Shown: positions 29,537-38,587, counted from the stretch's first letter. The stretch: 64,000 nt of DNA from a virus (IMGVR_UViG_3300008114_000020:17201-81200), one strand, 5' to 3'. Numbers and translations: made by a program. Notes: a model not told the origin generated them from the sequence alone.

Positions 29537-29569
29537 AACAAAGTTATATATATTTTTAATATATCCAAA
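29537..29569 (-). promoter_or_regulatory. Bacteroidota-type promoter
   Basis: TTTGG (29565-29569), 16 bases, TATAACTTTGTT (29537-29548), driving 28974-29516. Confidence 0.75.
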
Positions 29570-29626
29570 TTTTTTTTGAAATATTTTTAAAAAAAAATAA
29601 TCATGGGTGTCTAATATATTTCTTGA

Positions 29627-29634
29627 TATTTATA
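29627..29634 (+). promoter_or_regulatory. TATTTATA motif (late-type promoter candidate)
   Basis: TGATATTTATATTATAAAG, 18 bases before the ATG of 29653-30945. Confidence 0.6.
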
Positions 29635-29652
29635 TTATAAAGAAGAAAATTC

Positions 29653-30945
29653 ATGAGAAAAGTAATACGATTAACAGAATCGGACTTAGTGGAGGTTGTT
29701 AAAAATATTTTATTAGAACAAAATTATTCAGAGATACAAGGAACCACTGACCCTACACCAATTGCAAAACTTTCGGTTTTAACTGATGCTGGTCTACCGG
29801 CTGATAATAATAATTTTAGGGGGAGATGGGTTTTAGAACAACCAAACATAGGTAAAACTTTTAGTGAAACAAAAAATTTAAGTCTATTTAGAAATTTAAC
29901 ACCAAAATCACCCGCTGGTGGTGAGAATTATATTGAGATGATGGTACAAAAATTTATACCTAATGAACTAAATCCTGATAAAACAATTAAAAAGAAAGGT
30001 TATCCCGATACGAGTACCCCACCTGTTGTAGAATCTTTAACTAATAGTGGTTCAAAAACATTTAATGTTAAATACAAAGACCCCGATGGTAAACATACTT
30101 GGAGTCTCATTAGGATAGTAGCATCAGGTAATGGTTTGTTAGCCTTATCTAGAGCGTTATTAGAAGCTCAAGGAACACCAAATAAAATTACAATTGGTAT
30201 GTCACAAACTAAAAGGGCTAGCGGTAGTTATGTATATAATGCGGCAAAAATTGGTAATATCACACCAACGTTGAATCTAATATCGAATATGGTAACCGCA
30301 TCCATTATTACTAAGAGTGGGTTACTTTCTCCAACATTAAAACAATACGTCAGTGGTGATATGGTTAGTATTGGTACATATTTTAACAGGTCTAACGAAG
30401 ACATTGCAAAATTAATCGCGAATTCGTTATACTTTTTTGATACATTTTTTATTCCCGAAAACGAAATTCAGGTTTTCAGAAAAAAAACAGATTCGTCAGG
30501 AAAGTTACTTTTACCAAACTATAATTCTCAACCTTTTTTAGATTTGATAAACACAATGCCAGTGTTTAATGACATCCAAGGGTTGGTGGATGGACAAGGT
30601 GGATACCAAAAATGGAAAAATGTTGAACCAGAGGTTATAAAATTATATGACAAATATAATGAATTAATTAAAAATGCTGTTGTTGAACAATACAAGAAAA
30701 GATTATTAGCATTTTTTACTGATGTTTATAAAGACGCAAATCAAGCAAATCAACTTGTAAGTTCGACACAATTTAGGTCTGCTAGTATAAAAATTGAGGG
30801 TGCATTTAACAACGCGGTCGAAGGTGTGAAATACACAGGTACGGTAAAAATTGATAATGCAACATCAAAAACAACGGCTAACACCTATGAAGTCGGTAAA
30901 TCAAAACCTATTACAAATACCCCAAAACAACCTAACCAAAAATAA
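29653..30945 (+). CDS. Tagged hypothetical protein (430 aa)
   Basis: It starts MRKVIRLTESDLVEVVKNIL, with ILLE before Gln24, nearly the same tag as 22774-24357. The body shows no familiar domain; there is a GKHTWSLIRIVASGNGLLAL segment and a helical C-terminal half ending in a polar, Thr/Asn-rich tail. Function unknown. A terminator follows. Confidence 0.65.
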   Translation: MRKVIRLTESDLVEVVKNILLEQNYSEIQGTTDPTPIAKLSVLTDAGLPADNNNFRGRWVLEQPNIGKTFSETKNLSLFRNLTPKSPAGGENYIEMMVQKFIPNELNPDKTIKKKGYPDTSTPPVVESLTNSGSKTFNVKYKDPDGKHTWSLIRIVASGNGLLALSRALLEAQGTPNKITIGMSQTKRASGSYVYNAAKIGNITPTLNLISNMVTASIITKSGLLSPTLKQYVSGDMVSIGTYFNRSNEDIAKLIANSLYFFDTFFIPENEIQVFRKKTDSSGKLLLPNYNSQPFLDLINTMPVFNDIQGLVDGQGGYQKWKNVEPEVIKLYDKYNELIKNAVVEQYKKRLLAFFTDVYKDANQANQLVSSTQFRSASIKIEGAFNNAVEGVKYTGTVKIDNATSKTTANTYEVGKSKPITNTPKQPNQK

Positions 30946-30946
30946 A

Positions 30947-30975
30947 AAAAGGGAGTTTAAACTCCCTTTTGTTTT
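30947..30975 (+). terminator. Bidirectional terminator
   Basis: AAAGGGAGTTTAAACTCCCTTT perfect palindromic stem with A and T runs, between convergent genes. Confidence 0.8.
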
Positions 30976-31416
30976 TTATAAACCGGCTTCCCAAGTTATA
31001 AGATGGTCATCTTGGGGTAAAGAAACTTTCACAGAGTCCTGTCCAATAAATTTAATGTAACCATTTAACTTATCACCGATAATTTGAATGGTTATGGTAT
31101 TCATGTCGTCATTTTTGTAGTATTGTGAAACTTTATAACCACGACATTCACCTTTTAGGTTCATAACAATCACGGAATCTGGTTTGATATCCATGGGTGT
31201 TTTACGTCTCACCAAAATACGGTCGGCATAAATCAATGGGTCAGTTATTCTTTCTTCAAGATTATCATCCTCCATTGGGGTTATCTTCAACCCATTCTTG
31301 ATTTCAACCAACTTAATTGGATAAATCAAATCCACCGATGAATCGGTTTCGTTTTCTTGTCCAAACAATACCACTGAAGACAAGATGAAGACGGCGATTA
31401 ATGATAATTTTTTCAT
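30976..31416 (-). CDS. Secreted hypothetical protein (146 aa)
   Basis: Signal peptide MKKLSLIAVFILSSVVLFGQ, then an acidic mature part with IKNGLKITPMEDDNLEER and a beta-rich C-terminus. Host-type promoter, no tag. It looks like a Bacteroidota-style exported protein carried as cargo. No domain recognised. Confidence 0.6.
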   Translation of the reverse strand: MKKLSLIAVFILSSVVLFGQENETDSSVDLIYPIKLVEIKNGLKITPMEDDNLEERITDPLIYADRILVRRKTPMDIKPDSVIVMNLKGECRGYKVSQYYKNDDMNTITIQIIGDKLNGYIKFIGQDSVKVSLPQDDHLITWEAGL

Positions 31417-31436
31417 GACTTTAATTAATTTGTTGA

Positions 31437-31470
31437 TTCAAAGGTATGGCGACTTTTAGAATATTCCAAA
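31437..31470 (-). promoter_or_regulatory. Bacteroidota-type promoter
   Basis: TTTGG (31466-31470), 17 bases, CATACCTTTGAA (31437-31448), driving 30976-31416. Confidence 0.8.
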
Positions 31471-31539
31471 TTTTTTTCAAATATTTTTAAAAAAAAATCG
31501 TAACTAATTCAAAATCAACTTATTAAATTTGAAAATATT

Positions 31540-31878
31540 TTACCAAAATAGTTGTATACATATCATTGCCACTGCTAAAATCAAGGTAATTACGGTCTTT
31601 AAAGTCATAACCTCGGAAAATAACCACATAGACATAAAGGTGAAAACAATCATTCCTGACGCAAAACCTATAAGTCTCGCTGGCCATAACTGAAACCCAA
31701 AATATGTTACAATAAGTCGAACTGATTCTAAGGTCAGTAACATTGCGGGTACCCCAAAAATAAAAAGACTAATTATTTTGTTATCGTTCATCCATTTATA
31801 TTTCAAAGGTCCCTGATATTGTATAAATGTTAAAATGTGAGCACAAATAGCATAGACTAGTCCTAAAATTAAATTCAT
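31540..31878 (-). CDS. Membrane protein, SMR/DMT-like (112 aa)
   Basis: It has four hydrophobic segments in 112 residues, starting MNLILGLVYAICAHILTFIQ. Length and layout resemble small multidrug resistance or half-size drug/metabolite transporters, but the conserved glutamate of SMR helix 1 is absent, so transport is unproven. It has a host-type promoter. Confidence 0.5.
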   Translation of the reverse strand: MNLILGLVYAICAHILTFIQYQGPLKYKWMNDNKIISLFIFGVPAMLLTLESVRLIVTYFGFQLWPARLIGFASGMIVFTFMSMWLFSEVMTLKTVITLILAVAMICIQLFW

Positions 31879-31880
31879 GT

Positions 31881-31914
31881 ATTAAAGATACGAATTATTT
31901 CTATCAAATCAAAA
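31881..31914 (-). promoter_or_regulatory. Bacteroidota-type promoter
   Basis: TTTTG (31910-31914), 17 bases, CGTATCTTTAAT (31881-31892), driving the membrane protein. Confidence 0.6.
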
Positions 31915-31937
31915 TATAAAAAATATTTTAAAATTTT

Positions 31938-31971
31938 TTTGGATATTCCAAAAATATGTTTTATGTTTGTG
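31938..31971 (+). promoter_or_regulatory. Bacteroidota-type promoter
   Basis: TTTGG (31938-31942), 17 bases, TTTATGTTTGTG (31960-31971); the ATG of 31974 follows after 2 bases, so the mRNA is probably leaderless. Confidence 0.8.
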
Positions 31972-31973
31972 GT

Positions 31974-32645
31974 ATGAAAAGATTGATTCTGATATTATTA
32001 TTGGTGAAGTCACAAATTGTTGTCTCTCAAACAAATCGTATCTCACAAGACTCTATTAATATCTATTTTCAAAATATTGTCAACGAGTATAGGGTTAACA
32101 ATAACCTAAGTAGTTTATCTATTGATACCACATTAAGTCCTTTTACAAAAAATTGGTCGGAGTACATGTTTAAACAAAATTATTGTGGACATGGTGTTGG
32201 CGACGAATCATTTGAAAATCGAGCAATTAATTTTGTATCTATAAGAGAACTTTATTGTGTTGAAAACGTGGCGGGTCCGTGGGATTTTACCAAAGACTTA
32301 CCATATGATGTTGAAGACCCAAGTTACACATATTATACTAAAATTGGATTGGATGGTCTCGATTACAAATACAAATTAACCAGCACCGAAATACACACTT
32401 TATTGGATGTTGAAAATAAAATAGGTGAAGGTGTAAACACCAACAAAAATATTGCAGTTTTCGTTTTTTATCTATGGAAAAACTCACCATCTCACAACGA
32501 AGCGTTATTAGATTATCAAACAACTAAATTCTATGTTTCCATAACATATGTTGGTACAAAAATAACAGCGTCGTATTTAGCCACAAGTTCCCCGAAACCA
32601 ATAAGTAAAAAAAGACAGGGATGGTTAAGTAAATTATGTCGTTAG
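31974..32645 (+). CDS. Secreted CAP/SCP domain protein (223 aa)
   Basis: The start is MKRLILILLLVKSQIVVSQ (ATG 31974), a signal peptide; an earlier in-frame ATG lies inside the promoter. CAP blocks follow: NEYRVNNNLSSLSIDTTLSP, WSEYM, CGHGVGD, a VENVAG block and FYLWKNSPSHNEALLDY. CAP proteins in bacteria are secreted; roles vary. The C-terminus is basic. Host-type promoter, untagged: it looks like cargo. Confidence 0.7.
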   Translation: MKRLILILLLVKSQIVVSQTNRISQDSINIYFQNIVNEYRVNNNLSSLSIDTTLSPFTKNWSEYMFKQNYCGHGVGDESFENRAINFVSIRELYCVENVAGPWDFTKDLPYDVEDPSYTYYTKIGLDGLDYKYKLTSTEIHTLLDVENKIGEGVNTNKNIAVFVFYLWKNSPSHNEALLDYQTTKFYVSITYVGTKITASYLATSSPKPISKKRQGWLSKLCR

Positions 32646-32666
32646 ATTTATAACAATTAAATGAGA

Positions 32667-32674
32667 TATTTATA
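32667..32674 (+). promoter_or_regulatory. TATTTATA motif (late-type promoter candidate)
   Basis: GAGATATTTATAAATAAAA, 12 bases before the ATG of 32687-33148. Confidence 0.6.
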
Positions 32675-32686
32675 AATAAAAAAGTC

Positions 32687-33148
32687 ATGACCCAAATTAT
32701 AGTAACAGAAACGCAGTTAAAGAACCTCACAAGAAGATTAAACGAAGATTCTATGGATAGTAAGTATAGAATGGAATGTAAAGCCGACGTTGATTATTAT
32801 AAAGTAATGTACAACGGTATGGAAATTGAATATGTATATCCATTAAATATTAACGTAAATTTTGACATCGATTTAGAGGGAAGAAGTTATGGTATTAAAA
32901 GTGTATCCGTATATAATATCGTTGGTCCATCTGAAGTAGAAATGGAGATAGAATACTACCCTGAAAATAGTGATGATTCAGTAGATGAAACCGTTGTTGT
33001 GCCACTAAATTGGGATAATGTTGTAATAGATAAGGATGAGAATTTGGGTTATATTGGTATTGGTGATATTATACAAATTTCATTGAAAAATGATGAGAGT
33101 GGTAAAATCGTTTGTGATACCATTACAGTAAGTAGTTTCTCTATATAA
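32687..33148 (+). CDS. Tagged beta-rich protein (153 aa)
   Basis: It starts MTQIIVTETQLKNLTRRLNE before Asp21. The remaining 130 residues are acidic and almost all beta strand (NINVNFDIDLEGRSYGIKSV), like a small immunoglobulin- or jelly-roll-type domain. No family recognised. Confidence 0.65.
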   Translation: MTQIIVTETQLKNLTRRLNEDSMDSKYRMECKADVDYYKVMYNGMEIEYVYPLNINVNFDIDLEGRSYGIKSVSVYNIVGPSEVEMEIEYYPENSDDSVDETVVVPLNWDNVVIDKDENLGYIGIGDIIQISLKNDESGKIVCDTITVSSFSI

Positions 33149-33183
33149 TCTTTACATTTTTTTAAAGTAATCGTATACTTATA

Positions 33184-33195
33184 ATAGACCTTGTG
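33184..33195 (+). repeat. Left arm of 12-base inverted repeat flanking 33280-34074
   Basis: ATAGACCTTGTG here and CACAAGGTCTAT at 34086-34097 are exact complements, 890 bases apart, enclosing one gene. Confidence 0.7.
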
Positions 33196-33279
33196 GTTGA
33201 AGTCGAAGTGTCCTCGTGATATTTGAGTTGGAATTGATACCAACGAATTCGGGTTCAAATACAAAAAAATATAAGGAAT

Positions 33280-34074
33280 ATGAATTACACAACCTCAAAC
33301 AGGTATGCTGTACCTCAATCTTTTATTACAAGAAGTAAACAAAGATTAAAACAGCACGTAGACACCGTATACATGAATAACGGTGATGAGTTCGAAATCG
33401 AACTTTACAATCCCACACAAAATAAAGTTTTAGCTAAGATTGAACTGAATGGTAAATCCATCGGTAATGGTATCATAGTTCGTCCTGGTGAAAGAGTTTT
33501 CCTCGAAAGGTACTTAGACGAAGCGAGAAAGTTTTTGTTTGAAACTTATGTTGTAAATGGGAATAATGAAGAAGTCCAAAAATCCATAGAGAATAATGGT
33601 GACGTTGTTGTCAGATTTTACGATGAAGTATCAACATACCCGTATTATGGTAGTATTCCCACTTGGAATAGTAATTGGAATAATAGTGGAACCCTTAGTT
33701 ATCCACCGGGTGTAAGAACCTTTACAACAAATAATATGAATTCTATTAGTTCTTCATCATCTAATTATTCATATGTGAATGATACCATCACCAGTAGTAT
33801 TGATGTGAACCTTAACATTCCAAAATTAAAAAAGAGTAAAGAAAGACACATTGAAACTGGTAGAGTTGAGAAAGGTTCTGAGTCAAACCAAACTTTTGTT
33901 TATGACAACAGTAATTTTAACTCTTTTCCATGTAAAACAAATTGGTGGAAAATAAAACCAAATTCAACCAAAGTGATGGTTCGGGAAGATTTAACTGTTT
34001 ACTGTACTGAATGTGGCTCAAAAAGAAAAAAAGATTCTCATAAATTTTGTCCCCATTGCGGAACAAAATATTAA
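33280..34074 (+). CDS. Conserved phage protein with C-terminal zinc ribbon (264 aa)
   Basis: The N-terminal half has NNGDEFEIELYNPTQNKVLAK, then IRPG-like VRPGERVFLERYLD and RKFLFETY, a beta-sandwich-like pattern I recall from large-phage proteins of uncertain, possibly structural, role. A Ser/Asn-rich linker follows. The last 30 residues form a zinc ribbon, CTECG...CPHCG. It has no tag and an unusual 130-base leader, and is flanked by a 12-base inverted repeat. Confidence 0.6.
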   Translation: MNYTTSNRYAVPQSFITRSKQRLKQHVDTVYMNNGDEFEIELYNPTQNKVLAKIELNGKSIGNGIIVRPGERVFLERYLDEARKFLFETYVVNGNNEEVQKSIENNGDVVVRFYDEVSTYPYYGSIPTWNSNWNNSGTLSYPPGVRTFTTNNMNSISSSSSNYSYVNDTITSSIDVNLNIPKLKKSKERHIETGRVEKGSESNQTFVYDNSNFNSFPCKTNWWKIKPNSTKVMVREDLTVYCTECGSKRKKDSHKFCPHCGTKY

Positions 34075-34085
34075 AATAAACTAAT

Positions 34086-34122
34086 CACAAGGTCTATGAA
34101 GGGGTTACAGGTTGTAACCCTT
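34086..34122 (+). terminator. Right inverted-repeat arm and terminator
   Basis: CACAAGGTCTAT (34086-34097), then AAGGGGTTACA-GG-TTGTAACCCTTT with a T-rich tail. Ends 33280-34074. Confidence 0.75.
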
Positions 34123-34124
34123 TC

Positions 34125-34418
34125 TTATTTAAAATCAACAGGTATTGATTTTATATCACTAATCGTGATATTTTTTAAACCCAACGTACCGTGTGAAATT
34201 GGTGCGAATACACCTTGGGTATGTAGGAATTGAAAATAATAATATAGGTACGTTGGGTCAATTTTGTTAAGGTATTCTTCTTTTACTTTAACACCAATGT
34301 TCTCTTCATAAAACTCCTTTGAGGGTTTACCGACACTTTGTTCGGAACCTTTTCTTTGTAACCAAAAATCGGCTTCGGGAAAATTGGTTTTAAATATACA
34401 TACATCTCCTATTCTCAT
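34125..34418 (-). CDS. HsdS-like target-recognition fragment (97 aa)
   Basis: It starts MRIGDVCIFKTNFPEADFWL and ends YYYFQFLHTQGVFAPISHGT then LGLKNITISDIKSIPVDF. The last block resembles the end of type I restriction specificity (HsdS) recognition domains. It is far shorter than HsdS (about 400 aa), and no HsdM or HsdR is in the window. It overlaps the preceding gene by 4 bases as the last of a four-gene unit. Confidence 0.5.
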   Translation of the reverse strand: MRIGDVCIFKTNFPEADFWLQRKGSEQSVGKPSKEFYEENIGVKVKEEYLNKIDPTYLYYYFQFLHTQGVFAPISHGTLGLKNITISDIKSIPVDFK

Positions 34419-36019
34419 AATTCTGAAAGTCTATCGTTTAAATAACTGTTGAAATCGTTATCATCAATATCTGGTGACCATCTGTCGTCAATATAGAATC
34501 TTGGTTTTTCATAGTACTCACCTAGTAATTCATGAAAAACACATTGGGCATCATCGTCACATTTTTCAAAAAACTCATCCATTTCATCTTCACCATAACC
34601 CATGTTATCTATTATGTTTTTTAAATTAATTCGTATGGTTGCACCTCTATCATTTAGACTTAAAACATCTCCGTAATCACTAAGTGCGTTTCGTAGTTGC
34701 TTCATTGCATAATCATAGTAAGATGAATTTGCGGAATCGGAAAACGCCGAACCTAATGCACCTCGAACTTCATAGTTATCGTCATACTCTTCTATTAATT
34801 CATCTATAGACATGTTTGGTTCAAATTCTTCACCTGCTCTATCTCTAAGATAATCAATGATTGTTCTTTTATTATCTTCGTCTGCATGGTATTCTAACGC
34901 AGATTTCCAATCATCATAATACCCATCAGTTAATTCCCATATATCACCTGATAATAAAGTCTCGATAAAACCTATTTTTTTTGTACGACCACTGGCATCT
35001 CTCGATTGTCTAATGGTCCAATCCCCCTCAACGTAATATGGAACAGAATCCGGTTCAATATCCCAATCAAAAACCGTATCGGGTTCTTGAAAATCTTGGG
35101 TTATACCCATCTTCTGTAGTTTTCTTTTTAGTTTACGAGTGTTGAATATTTCAGGTTTAGATTGATATATCTGTGTAATTTGTTCATCAGATAAATCGGC
35201 AATACTGAAATCATCACCACTATTGTATTCACTACCAAAACCTTTTACGATGTCTGTATTTAAAATTAAATCAACAACATAGGGATAAAATTCTGGTTTT
35301 GGTTTACTATTTTTAGGACCTTTTAATTGATAAACAATCCCATCCTCATCACCAATCGCGGCGGTTAAATGACTTTTGTTGACTGTGTAATTATCTTTAA
35401 GTTTTTTTGTTTCTCTTAACGAGAATATCGTGTTACTTGAATTTGTTCTACCACAGTGACCCATGCGGTTACATTCTTCTCTTGAATCATTCGTATTTAA
35501 ATCCACCCAATAGAAACCAACACCGTCTTTATTTCTGTAGTCTTTTACGATGTCGTTTTTTTCAACATAATTAATATCTCCTTCTCCTGAAGTTAACTCT
35601 TGGTGCCACTTTCTTGATTCATTGTAAAGTTGACCAAAATTTAAGTTTTTATTATCACCCAAATTTCCGTTTAAACCAATGCGTATCCAGTCCATTATTG
35701 ATACGATATTACTTCTCATACCTCTAACACCAGCACTTTTATTTATTGCGTCGATACCCATTTTTCTTCTATACTCAGGGTCTTTTCTAAAAGTTTCTCT
35801 GGCTTGTTTTTCTTCATCTTCAGGTACCGCACTCATCATATGTTCTAATCTTTGTTGTGCGAATACATCGATTAATTTATTGGCTAATATGATTGATAAC
35901 GGACCCCCCAATTCTTCTATTTGGTCAGCATTATCTTGACTCAAACCAAGTTTGTTTACCAATATATCTTTCCTATTGGCTTCAAGAATTAATTGCTCAA
36001 TTAAATTTATTGTCTTCAT
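34415..36019 (-). CDS. Tagged large protein with MGHCGR motif (534 aa)
   Basis: It starts MKTINLIEQLILE before Ala14, a short tag close to T4's capsid-targeting sequences in length. Near residues 165-215 it has GVGFYWVDLNTNDSREECNR, then MGHCGRTNSSNTIFSLRETK and a DGIVYQLKGPKNSKP block. Similar blocks occur in large uncharacterised phage proteins. The C-terminal half is acidic. The function is unknown; conserved Cys/His could be catalytic. Confidence 0.6.
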   Translation of the reverse strand: MKTINLIEQLILEANRKDILVNKLGLSQDNADQIEELGGPLSIILANKLIDVFAQQRLEHMMSAVPEDEEKQARETFRKDPEYRRKMGIDAINKSAGVRGMRSNIVSIMDWIRIGLNGNLGDNKNLNFGQLYNESRKWHQELTSGEGDINYVEKNDIVKDYRNKDGVGFYWVDLNTNDSREECNRMGHCGRTNSSNTIFSLRETKKLKDNYTVNKSHLTAAIGDEDGIVYQLKGPKNSKPKPEFYPYVVDLILNTDIVKGFGSEYNSGDDFSIADLSDEQITQIYQSKPEIFNTRKLKRKLQKMGITQDFQEPDTVFDWDIEPDSVPYYVEGDWTIRQSRDASGRTKKIGFIETLLSGDIWELTDGYYDDWKSALEYHADEDNKRTIIDYLRDRAGEEFEPNMSIDELIEEYDDNYEVRGALGSAFSDSANSSYYDYAMKQLRNALSDYGDVLSLNDRGATIRINLKNIIDNMGYGEDEMDEFFEKCDDDAQCVFHELLGEYYEKPRFYIDDRWSPDIDDNDFNSYLNDRLSEL

Positions 36020-37833
36020 CTAAATCTCTTAAAAGAAAGAATACTTTCAAATAGTTTATAATTAGTTCCGTAAGATGCTAAATTTTCCACCTTTACCGGC
36101 CCATCAAACCTTTCTCCCGTATTTTTATTATAGTAAGTTATATTAATACTTTCTTTTTCACAGTCAATTTTTAATGATGGGATGGATATTAAAAACTCGT
36201 CGTTATCTATTCTTGTTTGACCTTTAAAAACATTTTGGATGGTGTTATTTAATATGTTTCTGAGTTCACCACATCTTTTAATACCCTCACTGTTTTCTAT
36301 TATGTTTTCAAAATAATTCTCAATAAAAGTTTTCATTTCATCGTAGGTTACGTTTTCTTGTTGGTAATCCCAAATACCTTCATAATCGTTATCTATGTCA
36401 TAATAACTTACATATTCGTTTAAAACGTCTTCCATAAGTTCATTAGTCCCGTCAATTGACGTATATCCTTTTTTAACTAAGAACAATAAAAAATAAGGTA
36501 TTCTAACAATGACTTTATCCTCTCTATATCTGTAATCAAAATCTATATATTTTTCAATAGCATCAACTTCGAGTTGAACCGCATCCTCATAAAAACCATA
36601 ATTTTTATTAACAAACAATGATGAGTAATCATCCCATAAACTTTCACTCTCAACAAAATTATCGTATTGTTCTGATTTAAATTGTTCAAAATTCAAATAA
36701 CCAAGATTTGATTTTATTTCACTTTCATTTTGTTTATAATATTCCTCTAAATATTCTTCGAGGGTTGACTTGATATAATCACCGTCTTCGTTATTCATCC
36801 TATCCCACAACATCTCATATCCTGATTGTGCTTCAGCTTGGTAATAAGTTAAAGTATCTTTTGTTGTTTGAAGACTACCGCCGTAGTCTGACTTAAATGA
36901 TAATATAAAATTTTCTCTATCTATTTCAAAATCACTAATGTCATTATCGGTTATTAACTCTCTTAATTTATCTTCATCTTTTTGAACAAAAGCCATAATC
37001 AAAGGATTTGATTGTGCCGTTTTTGAGATTATTTTGTTTACAAGAATACCGGCATCATCTTCGTCCAATGCGTTCATTCTTGCGATTTGTTGTTTTACAA
37101 TATCTTCGGGTTGGTTATCACTTACCAAAGAAGGGAAAAAGAAATTTTTAATATCGGGATTTTCATTTAAAAATTCAGTAACATCAATTCTTTTATCATC
37201 TCGGTCCATATATTGTTTCGATTCGAAATGGAATTGATACTTATCATTTACATCCGAATCGGATATCAAAATATATAATGGACCCTGAGTGTGGTAACGA
37301 TTGAAAAGACTACCTCTGTCTTTGTGTTTTGGATTTAATGATTCTGGTCCCCACGTTGTACACCACTCGGTATTAACACCCAAAGTACACGAAGCTTTTT
37401 CTGTAAAAGGTGTAAATATTGTGAATTTTCTACCTCTGAAAAGTTCTTTATATTCTTTTTCATTGAGTGCGGAAATAATTGAACCTAAATCTTTTGTGTC
37501 TCTTGTGTAATAGTTTTTAACAACATCATAAAGGTCTGTTAGGGATTTGATTTTAGTAACATCTAAAGCAACATTGTGTTTATAAACATATTCTAAGTAC
37601 TCTTTTGCTCTTGGTAAATCTTCGAGTTTTAACCCTTTCTTTCTGTATAAGTTAATTAAAAGTTTTGCATATTTACCAATTCTTTTTAAACCTGTGTCAT
37701 TTGAGATTGACATTGGGTCAGCAATCACGATTTGGTTAAACTCATCTCTTGGCAAATCATTATAATACGAATTATAAATTTCGTCAGGAGTGGCCTCCAA
37801 TATAATAGACTCAATTAATTTTAATATTTTCAT
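36016..37833 (-). CDS. Tagged large protein with WCT motif (605 aa)
   Basis: It starts MKILKLIESIILE before Ala14. Near residues 140-200 it has FTEKASCTLGVNTEWCTTWG, then HTQGPLYILISDSDVNDKYQ and FHFESKQYMDRDDK. The rest is acidic and helical. This WCT...GPLY(I/V)...YQ...DR arrangement recurs in phage proteins I have seen only as hypotheticals. It is related in outline to 43580-45175. Part of a four-gene unit. Confidence 0.6.
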   Translation of the reverse strand: MKILKLIESIILEATPDEIYNSYYNDLPRDEFNQIVIADPMSISNDTGLKRIGKYAKLLINLYRKKGLKLEDLPRAKEYLEYVYKHNVALDVTKIKSLTDLYDVVKNYYTRDTKDLGSIISALNEKEYKELFRGRKFTIFTPFTEKASCTLGVNTEWCTTWGPESLNPKHKDRGSLFNRYHTQGPLYILISDSDVNDKYQFHFESKQYMDRDDKRIDVTEFLNENPDIKNFFFPSLVSDNQPEDIVKQQIARMNALDEDDAGILVNKIISKTAQSNPLIMAFVQKDEDKLRELITDNDISDFEIDRENFILSFKSDYGGSLQTTKDTLTYYQAEAQSGYEMLWDRMNNEDGDYIKSTLEEYLEEYYKQNESEIKSNLGYLNFEQFKSEQYDNFVESESLWDDYSSLFVNKNYGFYEDAVQLEVDAIEKYIDFDYRYREDKVIVRIPYFLLFLVKKGYTSIDGTNELMEDVLNEYVSYYDIDNDYEGIWDYQQENVTYDEMKTFIENYFENIIENSEGIKRCGELRNILNNTIQNVFKGQTRIDNDEFLISIPSLKIDCEKESINITYYNKNTGERFDGPVKVENLASYGTNYKLFESILSFKRFR

Positions 37834-38537
37834 TTTTTTATACCGAATTGAGGTGGGGTTAACGGTCTTACATAGGTATTATCTCTTTGTACTTGATATT
37901 GATTTTGATACAACTGAACTGTTGATGTAGGTGTTGGTGTGGGTGTTTTAATTTGTGCAGCAAATTGTTTATTTAGGTTATCTATTGAGGATTTCCATTT
38001 TGGATTTGAAGATAAATCAAATTCCACATTTTTAGCAACATTTTTTGTATACCATTTTCCATCTTTGTAACCATATACATAAGCTTTATCACCGGGATAA
38101 TTGTATTTGTAATCAACACCGAATTTACTTGTTGTGGTCGTACCTGTAGTAGTTGTTGTTTGTTTTTGTACAGGTGCCGCGACCACAGTTTCAGGTTTAA
38201 AAAATTTCTTACGGTCTAAAACATCTTTACCCCCACCATTATAAAACTTATCATATGTACCCTGACCAAATTCTTTATCAATTTCTTGTTGTTGTAAGGG
38301 GAAAAGATATGAACCTTTAAGTCCTTTTTTATTCTGTGCCGAAACAATTAATATTTTATTAATGGCGTTTTTACTAACACCAGCAGGATACGGAATTTGT
38401 AATTTTTTAGCTTCCACATCTGTAATAGGTCCAAAACCCGCATCTAACGCCGCTTGTTGTTCTGGTGTTACATTTTCTGAAATAACTTCCCTAAGTATTC
38501 TTCTTATGGTTAAATCTATGTTTTTGTGTGATTTCAT
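37830..38537 (-). CDS. Tagged hypothetical protein (235 aa)
   Basis: It starts MKSHKNIDLTIRRILREVIS, with ISE before Asn22. A helical part (EQQAALDAGFGPITDVEAKK) is followed by a Thr-rich stretch (TTTTTGTTTTS), a DGKWYTKNVAKNVEFDL domain and a polar, proline-containing tail. It is the first gene of the four-gene unit ending at 34125, each pair overlapping by 4 bases. Confidence 0.6.
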   Translation of the reverse strand: MKSHKNIDLTIRRILREVISENVTPEQQAALDAGFGPITDVEAKKLQIPYPAGVSKNAINKILIVSAQNKKGLKGSYLFPLQQQEIDKEFGQGTYDKFYNGGGKDVLDRKKFFKPETVVAAPVQKQTTTTTGTTTTSKFGVDYKYNYPGDKAYVYGYKDGKWYTKNVAKNVEFDLSSNPKWKSSIDNLNKQFAAQIKTPTPTPTSTVQLYQNQYQVQRDNTYVRPLTPPQFGIKK

Positions 38538-38553
38538 ATTTGCACAATATATC

Positions 38554-38561
38554 TATAAATA
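38554..38561 (-). promoter_or_regulatory. TATTTATA motif (late-type promoter candidate)
   Basis: Minus-strand GGTATTTATAGATA, 16 bases before the ATG of 37830-38537. Confidence 0.6.
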
Positions 38562-38587
38562 CCTTAAACAATATCTTTTTTCCACAC

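Noticed and set aside
34125-34418. Part of an active type I restriction-modification system
   Set aside because: No methylase or restriction subunit gene lies in the window and the protein is a quarter of normal length.
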